Shown here: piece by piece, positions 27,278-34,553 of the stretch
Position numbering within the stretch: position 1 is the stretch's first letter
Layout: every line of letters starts with the position of its first letter
DNA from: UBA5018 sp044375975
GTDB taxonomy: Bacteria > Cyanobacteriota > Cyanobacteriia > PCC-6307 > Cyanobiaceae
Reading direction: 5' to 3'
NCBI GenBank assembly: GCA_044375975.1
Contig: JBILLQ010000034.1
Location: forward strand, 1-34,553
Length of the DNA stretch: 34,553 nucleotides
The notes under the pieces: model-generated
What the model was told of the DNA's origin: nothing
The model's database searches: none
What the model saw: the letters and a program-made list of their open reading frames with translations, nothing else
Translations under genes and position numbers: made by a program

Positions 27278-27615
27278 GTGGCCCTGAAGCGGCGGGCCGA
27301 GCGGCTTGCCGCTGCTGACATCCCACAGGCGCAGAGTGTTGTCGTATGAGCCGGAGACGATACGGCGGCCATCGGGGCTGAACGCCACTGAGTTCACATC
27401 AGCGGTGTGGCCCTGAAGCGGAGGGCCCAGCTGCTTGCCGCTGCTGGCATCCCATAGGCGCAGGCTCTTGTCTCTTGAGCCGGAGACGATGCGGCGGCCA
27501 TCGGGGCTGAACGCCACCGACAACACCCCCCCGATGTGGCCCTGAAGCGGCGGGCCGAGCGGCTTGCCGCTGCTGGCATCCCACAGCCGCAGGGTGCCGT
27601 CGGAGGAGCCGGAAT
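27278..27615 (-). pseudogene. WD40-repeat protein fragment (three 129-bp repeats)
   Basis: Minus-strand repeats of 43 residues, each with SVAFSPDGRRIVSGS, LRLWDASSGKPLGPPLQGH or close variants. Repeat marker positions 27277, 27406 and 27535 are exactly 129 bases apart. Such repeats form the sensor part of WD40 or NB-ARC/WD40 proteins. Both ends are broken: the 5' end stops at the effector fragment at about 27615, and the 3' end runs into the integrase remnant at LQGHTQLLERG. Confidence 0.75.
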
Positions 27616-28969
27616 GGCAATTGACGCCATCATGGATTTCGTGAAATCGAAAGTGGTCGAGGCGGCAATCACCAAGCTGCTGTCGCTGCTCTCACCTGCT
27701 GGTGCCTTGATCCAGGCGATCGTCGCCACCTACAACACGATCATGTTCTTCGTGGAGCGGCTGAGCCAGATCGCGCAGGTGGCGGCAGCGTTCATCGATG
27801 GCATCGCCGCGATTGCCGCAGGGAACATCGCCCCGGCCGCCAACCGGGTCGAGCAGACAATGGCGGGGTTGCTGACGTTGGTGATCAGTTTCCTGGCGCG
27901 AATCGCAGGCCTGGGCAAGGTGGCGGATGCTGTCACCGGATTGATCGCCAAAATCCGCGCCCCGATCGACAAGGCGCTCGACAAGGTGGTGGCGTGGATT
28001 GTCAATCTCGGCCGGCGCTTCATCAGCGCCGTGCGGGGCGCGGCGGTCAGGGTAGCGCAATGGTGGCTGCGGCAGCAAAGGTTCCGAGCTTCCGACGGCC
28101 ACAATCATTCGCTCTACTTTGTCGGCGAAGGTCGCGCAGCCCGTCTCACTATCTCCAGCGACCCGATGCCGGTGGAGGTCTTCATAGCCAGCATCGAAAG
28201 TCGGCCCGAATGCCGGACACCGGAGAAACGAGCGCTCATCGCGCAGGTGCGCCAGCAGGTAAGGGCGATCCAGAACGCACAGGCATTGCCGGAGGCGGAA
28301 GCGAGCCAGGCGGAAACACTGATGGCCATCGCCTTTGCCGCCATCACACCGTTATTGATGCAGTTGCTTGATGGCCCTGCCTTTGGCACGGAGGAGCAAC
28401 CACTGCCGATGCCATACCCGAAGAGGCGCTGGTCGGCCTATCCACCGATCTACATCGGTCCACTTAGCGAAAACCGCATCACCCAGGCCGATTTGCGCAA
28501 CAACCGCAAAGCCGACATCCGGGCCTCGTTGAACGCCGGCGAACGTGCGGCATGGCTACGCGAGGGCGAACCGATACGTGCCCTACGGCCAGGCGAAACG
28601 ACCACACTGCCCACAGGCGCAACGATAGGCATCCAGGGGAACTATCGTGCAGAACCGGGTCTGAAATTGCGTTTGGTGCCAGGATCCACGCAAGGCGGCG
28701 GGCTGATCAACGGCATCTTCCGACCCTATGGATACCGTGCGCTAAGTGAATCACTGGATGGCGATCATGTGATCGAGATGCAGATTGGCGGCCCAAACGC
28801 ATTGCCAAACATGTGGCCTTTAACGGCCAGCGAGAACCGCTCCAGCGGTTCGAGGATTGCCAGTATGAACCTAACCAAACCGGATGGCGCTCAGATCAGC
28901 ATGGAGTCGCTCAAGGCCAGGGCACGCAGTGGAGTGGACGTGTGGCTGTTGATCACTGCAACACTATGA
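27614..28969 (+). CDS. 5'-truncated eCIS-type effector with C-terminal HNH-like nuclease motif
   Basis: A 451-residue reading frame homologous to the second half of the first effector: AAITKLLSLLSPAGALIQAI here corresponds to AGITQLLSMLIPVAAIMQAI there, and the following hydrophobic helices match. The DUF4157 part is lost. Near residue 382 DGDHVIEMQIGGPNALPNMW, followed by PLTASENRSSGS, is an HNH-like nuclease core (DxDHxxE...GGxN...N.WPL...EN). The ATG at 27614 has GGAGG at 27602..27606, so the piece could be translated, but that ribosome-binding site comes from WD40 DNA. It is either a stored effector module or a pseudogene. Confidence 0.65.
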   Translation: MAIDAIMDFVKSKVVEAAITKLLSLLSPAGALIQAIVATYNTIMFFVERLSQIAQVAAAFIDGIAAIAAGNIAPAANRVEQTMAGLLTLVISFLARIAGLGKVADAVTGLIAKIRAPIDKALDKVVAWIVNLGRRFISAVRGAAVRVAQWWLRQQRFRASDGHNHSLYFVGEGRAARLTISSDPMPVEVFIASIESRPECRTPEKRALIAQVRQQVRAIQNAQALPEAEASQAETLMAIAFAAITPLLMQLLDGPAFGTEEQPLPMPYPKRRWSAYPPIYIGPLSENRITQADLRNNRKADIRASLNAGERAAWLREGEPIRALRPGETTTLPTGATIGIQGNYRAEPGLKLRLVPGSTQGGGLINGIFRPYGYRALSESLDGDHVIEMQIGGPNALPNMWPLTASENRSSGSRIASMNLTKPDGAQISMESLKARARSGVDVWLLITATL

Positions 28970-29311
28970 CCATTGGCAACGACTGCTTTCCGCACCATCA
29001 TCGCCAACCCGATTCGCTTCGTGGGCAACTTAGTGCTTCCGGCCCACAGACAACAGCGTCAGCCACTCCCTTGCCAGGAAAGCCGACGCTTCTCCATCCC
29101 GACCATTATCACCACCAGCACCGTGTCGAACAGCTTGCCGCTCGGCTTTGTGCAGATAGGAGAGAAAATGGGCGGACAACTTTCTAGGCAGAGGGGGGGA
29201 GCGCCTCGGGCTCACAGCAGAGGATCTCAACGCTGACTCCAAGGCTTGGCATAAGCGACGTCATCAGCCCTAAATGACCAGTAAAAAGCACCCACACCAG
29301 ATCGGAAACGA
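28970..29311. other. gap with an effector fragment at 28979..29035
   Basis: The forward frame at 28979..29035 reads AFRTIIANPIRFVGNLV, matching a motif of the first effector (FIVIIRNPVGFLRNLL near residue 510). It is thus a scrap from the middle of another effector copy, placed after the C-terminal piece. Beyond it, to 29311, no recognisable coding sequence, RNA or repeat was found. Confidence 0.45.
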
Positions 29312-29563
29312 ATGGTCATCGACGCGAACATACTGATTCGTGTTTGACTTGGCGTGTGGGTGAGGACCCTGGTCGCCAACTACGCCGATCGGGTGGAGTT
29401 CTTTATTGCAGAGGCCAATGTCGCCGAGGCGGCATATCGAGACGAGGCACTGGCCAGGATTGGCAATACTGATGACTGGCCGGCACTGGCTATGGGGCCG
29501 CAACTGGAGTGCGCCATCTGGACAGAGGATAAAGACTTATTTGGTACCGACATCGCAACCTGA
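29312..29563 (+). pseudogene. PIN-domain toxin remnant with internal stop and deletion
   Basis: The frame starts MVIDANILIRV, the classic PIN opening with its first acidic residue, then TGA at 29345..29347, then LVANYADRVEFFIAEANVAE and, after a gap, RDEALARIG, DDWPALAMGPQLECAIWTED and KDLFGT, the normal PIN end with its DDW and TEDKDLF acids. About 40 residues between AEAAY and RDEAL are missing compared with remembered homologues. No antitoxin gene is visible upstream. Confidence 0.65.
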
Positions 29564-29729
29564 ACGAGTAGCCATTCAATATATTCACTTCCCAGTCAAA
29601 AAGCTTAGCTATATTTAGAAAAACCATAGCAAAACCAAGATATGCCACCTTGAGCAGCAGTCCCGGCCAGGTTAAATGGCCACAGAAATCACAATTTTTC
29701 GACCGTATTCGAATAACAATCCCAGCCCG
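29564..29729. other. AT-rich spacer before the adhesin end, nothing recognised
   Basis: An AT-rich stretch without gene or motif. An inverted repeat AGCCCGTT (29724..29731) and AACGGGCT (29751..29758) spans the stop codon of the adhesin but has no T-run behind it, so it is not called a terminator. Confidence 0.5.
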
Positions 29730-31660
29730 TTAGCGGGGAATCGGCTGGACAACGGGCTTGTAAGATGAATTTTGTTGATTCAGCTGCTGTCGCTGGAGAA
29801 ATTCCACCTGCTGTTGCAAGGCGTCTACCTTACTTATCAGCAAACTATTCTGCTCTTTCTGGGAGATATTATTTTGATTTGAATCAACAGTCTTCTTGCC
29901 AAGTGGGAATGAAACACCTATTCTGCCGGCAAAAGCGGGAGTGCTACCGTACACATAGTCTACCGAATTAGCCAGGGAAATGGCTGCATTAATGCTGACA
30001 TCTGAATAGCGCTCGCTCAAACGCGAAGCACAGCCCAGGGCCTAGCATAGGAACTGCCATAGCTACCCATACCAACTCCGCAGCGCATGGGCTCCTGCCT
30101 GGAGAGAGCTACCTGCGGAACAGCGGTGAATGCCGCAGCCATGGCACCTGCACTAGTTACAGCATTTCCTAAACCTTTAACACTCTGTTCGAGCTTAGAG
30201 ACCGAATTATTAATGCCTTCAGGGCTGAAAGATGATGTACCAATATTGCCAGAGCCATCTGCAGTTAGCAATCGTGTATCACCCGTTTGATTGGCTTTTC
30301 CTACAAAATTCCCCTTATCTGCCACCCCTTTAAGAGTCAAAGATGTGCCCGGTGCACCAATCACCACTTGGTTTGCCCGGGTAGTCTCGGCGCCAGCACC
30401 TATGGCGGTGGAGTTGTCAAAGATAGCATTAGTGACGGTGCCAATAGCGACAGATTTATTACCAGTAGCTTTTGCATTGTAACCAAAAGCAGACGCATCG
30501 ACTCCCGTGGCATCGGCGAAAGCGCCAACGGCAGTGCCGGGATCTCCAGCCTTTGCACCTATACCAATAGCAGTGCCATTCTCTCCAGTAACCTTAGTTT
30601 GGGCGCCGATTGCCGTACCTCCGTCCATAGATTGAGCATTGGTACCCATGGAGGTGGTATTACTACCAGATGCCGAAGCACCGGATCCCATGCATAAAGA
30701 ATCGCCGCCAGTGCCAACACATTGTTGCATTCCGCTTGTTATTAGATTGCCATTAACATAAAGCTGGCCTGGAAGCGGAGGCAGCGGCGGCGGTGCACCG
30801 ACCACCAACCAATTTGTAACAGTCTGGCTGCCGTTGATTTGGGAGTTGCCGTTGACGGTTTGAGCGCCGCTGGTCAGGGCGCCGGTGCTCAGGGATCCGC
30901 TGGTCAAGGCACCGGTGACGCTTTGATTGCCACCGACGGTTTGGTTGCCACCGACAGCTTGAGTGCCAGTGACGGTTTGGTTATCCCTGACAGTCTGGCT
31001 GCCGTTGATTTGGGAGTTGCCGTTGACGGTTTGAGCGCCGCTGGTCAAGGCGCCGGTGCTCAGGGATCCGCTGGTCAGGCCGCCTGTGACGCTTTGAGTG
31101 CCACCGACAGTTTGATTGCCACCGACATCTTGATTATCCCTGACAGTCTGGCTGCCGTTGATTTGGGAGTTGCCGTTGACGGTTTGAGCGCCACTGGTCA
31201 GGGCGCCGGTGCTTAGGGATCCGCTGGTCAGGGCACCGGTGACGCTTTGAGTGCCACCGACGGTTTGGTTGCCACCGACAGTTTGATTGCCACCGACATC
31301 TTGAGTGCCAGTGACGGTTTGGTTATCCCTGACAGTCTGGCTGCCGTTGATTTGGGAGTTGCCGTTGACGGTTTGAGCGCCGCTGGTCAGGGCGCCGGTG
31401 CTCAGGGATCCGCTGGTCAGGGCACCGGTGACGCTTTGAGTGCCACCGACGGTTTGGTTGCCACCGACATCTTGGTTATCCCTGACAGTCTGGCTGCCGT
31501 TGATTTGGGAGTTGCCGTTGATGATGGAAGCCGGAGCGGCCATGGCAAGCCGAGGCAAGACCACCAAGAAGAAAAGAAACAAAAACCTCGGCACGTTCCC
31601 GAGTTTATTATTCAATAAGAAGGCTGCAATACTAGATGATACATTAAAAATAAGTTTCAT
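29730..31660 (-). pseudogene. YadA-like trimeric autotransporter adhesin, frameshifted at the membrane anchor
   Basis: The first frame (31660 to 30017) encodes 547 residues: a hydrophobic signal peptide ending LPRLAMA, a long NQTVGG/NGSQTV repeat stalk, a YadA-like head with 14-residue repeats (GTAIGAQTKVTGEN, GTAIGIGAKAGDPG, ASAFGYNAKATGNK) and QVVIGAPGTSLTLKG. It then stops after GSYGSSYARPWAVLRV. The anchor continues in another frame down to 29730 as ALGCASRLSERYSDVSINAA and FAGRIGVSFPLGK, followed by a short coil. One missing G next to 30041 (GCTAGGCCC, expected GCTAGGGCCC) restores a single gene. Without the anchor the protein could not be placed in the outer membrane. A sequencing error in a G run is an alternative. 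Confidence 0.75.
30830..31520 (-). repeat. nested in-frame tandem repeats in the adhesin stalk
   Basis: The landmark GCCGTTGATTTGGGAG (forward reading) begins at 30830, 31001, 31154, 31343 and 31496, so repeat periods are 171, 153, 189 and 153 bases. The periods differ by 18 bases, one hexapeptide (such as NQTVGG or TQSVTG). Long repeats of 51 to 63 residues have thus changed by gain and loss of 6-residue units, always in frame. Confidence 0.9.
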
Positions 31661-32889
31661 TAGAATAAATTTGTTAAAAAATGAGCAGCAGGCAATTTAG
31701 AAAGGCCTGGCAATCCCGGAAAGTGCCCTAGCGATAACCAGTGTGGCCCTGATGCCGCAATGGCTCTCAGCCGCCTTGGTTGCCGAAGTGACATTCTTTC
31801 AAAGTCTCCTTGCGTTAACCTGGTCTGGGGCTGGCCTAACGAAACATTAAGACATCAGCGCGTGCATTGGGTCCAGCGCTCTTTATTAATTGTTAGCGGC
31901 TGGGCGCAGCCGCCAGGATTGGCACATCAAGGCTAGGGGCAACAAGTAAGTGACAACCTATCCTAGTGGCACTCGGCATTTGGCATTGGGTCAGCATGGC
32001 TGTATCACTTCCGCAGCTGGCACAATCCGGAAGCTAGGCATTTATCTCCATCGAACGGTGACAGCAACAGCAATTGCCACGCCTGAGCCCACACCTTGCG
32101 GTAATCAGGGCTTGCCGAGCAACCCAGAGCGCCTGCGCTGCAATGGATTCTAATGATAGTTCCGTACTAGAATCGGCCAAATGGAGCCATTTGGGGTTTA
32201 GGACAATTCTCGCAACGACCCATATGCCTTTTCAGCACAACGGCCAGCTAACCATATAGGAGTTCTATTTGCCTTTTAGGGGGAAGCTGGATCCAAACAA
32301 CCGCTGGATTGTGCTGAGTAATGTGATTCCATAGCAGCCCCTGCCCCCCGCGTCAGAAAAGATGTCACCCCTTTCATTCGTACATCCGGGGGCTTGAGGT
32401 GATGACCAATACGCGGAGAAATCACGCGCAAGCCGCGCTGCAACCGCGACAAAGCCAGGAATCCATTCTGCTGCTTCTTATTCTTTCTCACATTCATCAA
32501 AAAAAGAAGAAGGGCACCTCGAAAAATCCCAGATTTTGCCGATCTCATGATGTAAGAAGTGTTACTGCGACTTGCTTGACCCTGACTCGCAAGAACTGAA
32601 TGGGCGAATTTTCGAAGTGCCCAGGAGTAGAAGAAGCACAAGAAAGCCGAAATTCGCAAAGCCAAGAGATTTAGGCTCAATCAGATCTGGCGCAATCCAC
32701 CGACCATTCGCAAGATGATTCACTGTGGCGCAGCGCTTCTGGAGTTGACACTTATTTATATCGAAATCCTGTCACCAGAGGTAAATCATGCTGTTAGCGA
32801 CAAGAAATATATGACGCTAATAAATGCCACATTGATGATAGGAACGTGAATCTGTCGAAACTGTACGCCCCATTTCCGGGAAAAAATAG
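31661..32889. other. 1.2-kb AT-rich non-coding stretch with attC-like hairpin
   Basis: No convincing gene. The only structured element is an attC-like palindrome at 31834..31898. A minus-strand open frame at 32276..32680 has no recognisable family and poor coding look. The stretch is AT-rich and contains no tRNA or rRNA that I can see. Confidence 0.45.
31834..31898 (-). repeat. second attC-like palindrome, upstream of the adhesin gene
   Basis: GCCTAAC at 31834..31840 and GTTAGCG at 31892..31898 flank inner arms ATTAA/TTAAT and AGCGC/GCGCT around a 14-base loop. Read on the minus strand the right-hand core is GTTAGGC, identical to the core of the site at 26283..26374, and the next gene in that direction is the adhesin. 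The other end fits the consensus poorly, so confidence is low. Confidence 0.35.
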
Positions 32890-32952
32890 GCAAGCAGACT
32901 GGGCCCGGCGCCCAAGCCCCAAAGGGGAGGGCGGCCGGCCCAGTCTGCTTGC
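32881..32952 (-). terminator. strong intrinsic terminator on the minus strand
   Basis: Perfect 16-bp arms GCAAGCAGACTGGGCC (32890..32905) and its reverse complement (32937..32952) enclose a second GC-rich stem (GCCCC, AAA, GGGG). On the minus strand the hairpin is followed by CTATTTTTTCCC, the T-run of a rho-independent terminator. Nothing intact lies upstream on that strand before the gene at the right edge, so it may have ended a lost gene. Confidence 0.7.
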
Positions 32953-33549
32953 GGTAGATCTTGTTATCGTAGATCTTGATCTCAGATAATAACGGCTTCG
33001 CTGGCTTGGATCGCATCAGCTGGGATAACCATAGCGAGTCCAGGGATCTGATTAAGCAAGTTGAGCAGTACAAGCAAAATCACGGCTATTGCCCCGTGCG
33101 TGCGTGTGCCGATCAGATTTTATATTATGCACTATCTGGATCATTTCCGCCAGAACCACCTCACCCGTGCACCCCGCCACCGCCGAGATGCGATAGCTCT
33201 AATTAACATCTCTTTGCCTCTTTTAACGACAATCTTATTAATTTTCTTCAAGTTTTTATCTAAAAATCGCTATTCTTCGAGAAGGCTAAGTAGGTCTGCA
33301 TATTTAAACCATGCTACGTAACGATTTGCAACATTACTTGCAATGTGCTTGCTGCGCGGCGTGGCCATGCTGCTGCTGCCGATTTTTAATGCTCTGAACC
33401 GCCGAAGGTGGCCTGAAAGCCCAGGCACCAATGGCTCCAGCCAAGAGACCAGGCCAGTCTGACAATGAGACTCAGCGTAGACGTCTCCAGGATTTGCTTG
33501 TTTTCGAGGCGGACGTGAAAAAAGGGGGGGCAGGCACACCTCGAAAAAT
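32953..33549. other. 600-bp stretch, nothing recognised
   Basis: Short open frames occur on both strands but none shows a family pattern or a ribosome-binding site. A short direct repeat GTAGATCTTG is present next to the terminator. The part from about 33270 to 33549 may still belong to decayed transposase DNA, since it is downstream of that remnant on the same strand. Confidence 0.4.
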
Positions 33550-33912
33550 TTTTGCCAACCTACTTAACCGGCGAAAATAAACCATCATCGATGGATCAAG
33601 CGGCACCTTGCGGGTGTATCCCGCCAATTCACGAAATAAATAAATACAATAATTTTCTTGGATCTGGAGAGCAGTGTCATCATCCGTGGGCCCGAAATAC
33701 TGCTTGATATAGAGCGATCCGAAAGCCAGCCTGACGGGCTTGACAGGGGCGCCAACATTGGCGCTGAACTGAGGCGCATGAGTTTGCTCCAGCTCTTACC
33801 AAGGCATGGGCTCCGCCAGCGGCACCCAGCGGTTGGCGGGGTCAAGTGTGCCGCCAAAAGGCAGGTGGAAGGCTTCGATAGAAAGCTAACCGCTATGTTG
33901 TTTCTGATACAT
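33550..33912 (-). pseudogene. DUF772 (IS5-like) transposase, N-terminal remnant with two stop codons
   Basis: From ATG at 33912 the minus frame reads MYQKQHSG, TAG, LSIEAFHLPFGGTLDPANRW, VPLAEPMPW, TAA, ELEQTHAPQFSANVGAPVKP, VRLAFGSLYIKQYFGPTDDD, ENYCIYLFRELAGYTRKVPL and DPSMMVYFRR. This is the N-terminal DUF772 domain of IS5-superfamily transposases (usual form APAKPVRLAFGALYIKQ..G..DEE...QI.EN....F). Both stops stand where the family has Gln or Glu. The catalytic DDE part is gone. Terminal inverted repeats were not found. Confidence 0.75.
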
Positions 33913-34293
33913 TTGTGGCTATGAGCAGTAAGAGCATTCCATAACTGCCAGCTTCCCGGCCTGTTTACCGGCTCTGAGCAGCTGAAACCAGATGCGGTGC
34001 AATGGGTTTGTCTTTTTCAGGAAGCCCTAATCGAACCTGTCTTCAAGACTGAGTTGGGGCAAGGCGCTGCCCGAACCGTCTGGCCCTCTAAACGGGTAGA
34101 TGGGTCCATGCGCCACAGCCTCAACTAAGCGCTCTTCTATTTTTCCAGGCTAATTGCCTGTGAGCGGATCTAAATCAGAGCACCAGCGGGGCCAAATCCA
34201 AGCACCAGCAGGGCTGAATCTAGGTGCCAGCACATAAAATTCACAGGGAAAATCCCTAGGCAGAAGCAATAGCTTGCCTGGTAACCAGCGCCG
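33913..34293. other. non-coding stretch with a short imperfect tandem repeat
   Basis: No gene was seen. At about 34172..34233 a unit like AAATCCAAGCACCAGCAGGG occurs nearly three times with mismatches (22 to 23-base period). Its role is unknown; it may be a decayed end of mobile DNA. Confidence 0.4.
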
Positions 34294-34551
34294 CTACGCC
34301 GCTGGCACTGGCGCCGCCAACCGCCGGGCCCAGAACGAATGGCTTGCGAAACGTTGCGGCCCGGCGTAGGTGGCCTGCAAATGGGCGCGATAGCGGCCGT
34401 AGACCGCCTCCAGTTCCGCTATGTAAGCCGCCTGCGGCTGCGCCTGGCCGGCGAATTGGCGATCGATGGCGTTGGCGACGCCCTCGGCAGAAGCCAGGGC
34501 ATGGAACAACCCCTGGGAGGCGATGGGATCAAAGGCGATGGCGGCATCGCC
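34294..34551 (-). CDS. C-terminal end of a flavin-dependent oxidoreductase (tryptophan-halogenase/LodB-like), cut by the window edge
   Basis: The minus frame enters from the right edge with GDAAIAFDPIASQGLFHALA, then SAEGVANAIDRQF, and ends in RYRAHLQATYAGPQRFASHS, FWARRL and a stop codon. GDAA.AFDPIASQG.FHAL is the FAD-binding C-terminal box of FAD-dependent monooxygenase-like proteins (compare GDAAHxxxPxxGxG), in a version I associate with LodB-like or tryptophan-halogenase-like proteins. Only 85 residues are in the window, so substrate and true start cannot be judged. Confidence 0.6.
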   Translation of the reverse strand, partial: GDAAIAFDPIASQGLFHALASAEGVANAIDRQFAGQAQPQAAYIAELEAVYGRYRAHLQATYAGPQRFASHSFWARRLAAPVPAA

Positions 34552-34553
34552 CA

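Noticed and set aside
27277..27615. Regular repeats that could suggest a CRISPR array
   Set aside because: The period is 129 bases with no short repeat/unique spacer structure, and the minus frame encodes WD40 repeats.
30839..31618. Plus-strand repetitive open frames with GAQGSAGQGTGDAL-like units
   Set aside because: They are the antisense of the adhesin stalk repeats. The minus frame has signal peptide, head repeats and anchor, so the plus frames are not genes.
32276..32680. 134-residue minus-strand open frame
   Set aside because: No family pattern, no ribosome-binding site, and composition that does not look like protein; kept as non-coding.

Overview
The left two thirds of the window (459..22890, all + strand, tightly packed) is an extracellular contractile injection system (eCIS, the Afp/PVC/MAC class of phage-tail-like particles). 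In order it encodes a Pvc16-type cap protein, an unknown protein, one contractile sheath, two tube proteins, a tiny DUF5908 protein, a LysM-tailed tube/baseplate adaptor, a VgrG-like spike, a broken PAAR tip gene, gp25, two large baseplate wedge proteins, a 922-residue unknown, a tape-measure protein with a 17-glycine linker, an AAA+ ATPase, and a 1057-residue DUF4157 protein that looks like the payload. The spike, baseplate, tube, sheath and cap would assemble the particle, the ATPase is the usual eCIS partner, and the DUF4157 protein with its nuclease-like C-terminus is the candidate cargo. No tail fibre was recognised. The one obviously damaged structural gene is the PAAR tip.

The right third (22890..34553) is a gene graveyard with a few intact islands. 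It holds a frameshifted and truncated MptE/DUF115-like gene, a DUF433/DUF5615 toxin-antitoxin remnant, an acyl-CoA dehydrogenase remnant, an AT-rich two-TM HEAT/pentapeptide membrane protein, a DUF4160/DUF2442 pair ending in an attC-like palindrome, the C-terminal end of an integron-type tyrosine integrase, and three 129-bp WD40 repeats. The WD40 repeats are cut by a second, 5'-truncated eCIS effector with an HNH-like end. Then come a PIN-domain remnant, a YadA-like trimeric autotransporter with an in-frame repeat array and a 1-bp frameshift in its anchor, a strong minus-strand terminator, a DUF772 (IS5-like) transposase remnant, and the C-terminus of a flavin-dependent oxidoreductase running off the right edge. 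The integrase end, attC-like sites, cassette-sized genes and mixed base composition suggest a decayed chromosomal integron or recombination hotspot that has also been sampling eCIS effector modules.

Organism: a GC-rich Gram-negative bacterium, since a YadA-type outer-membrane adhesin is present. Several remnants (acyl-CoA dehydrogenase, DUF433/DUF5615, PIN, DUF772 transposase, WD40 repeats) remind me of high-GC Synechococcus/Cyanobium-type cyanobacteria. That is recollection, not a search result, and no marker gene in the window fixes it. Recurrent single-base frameshifts mean that assembly or sequencing error should be excluded before all the damage is taken as biological.
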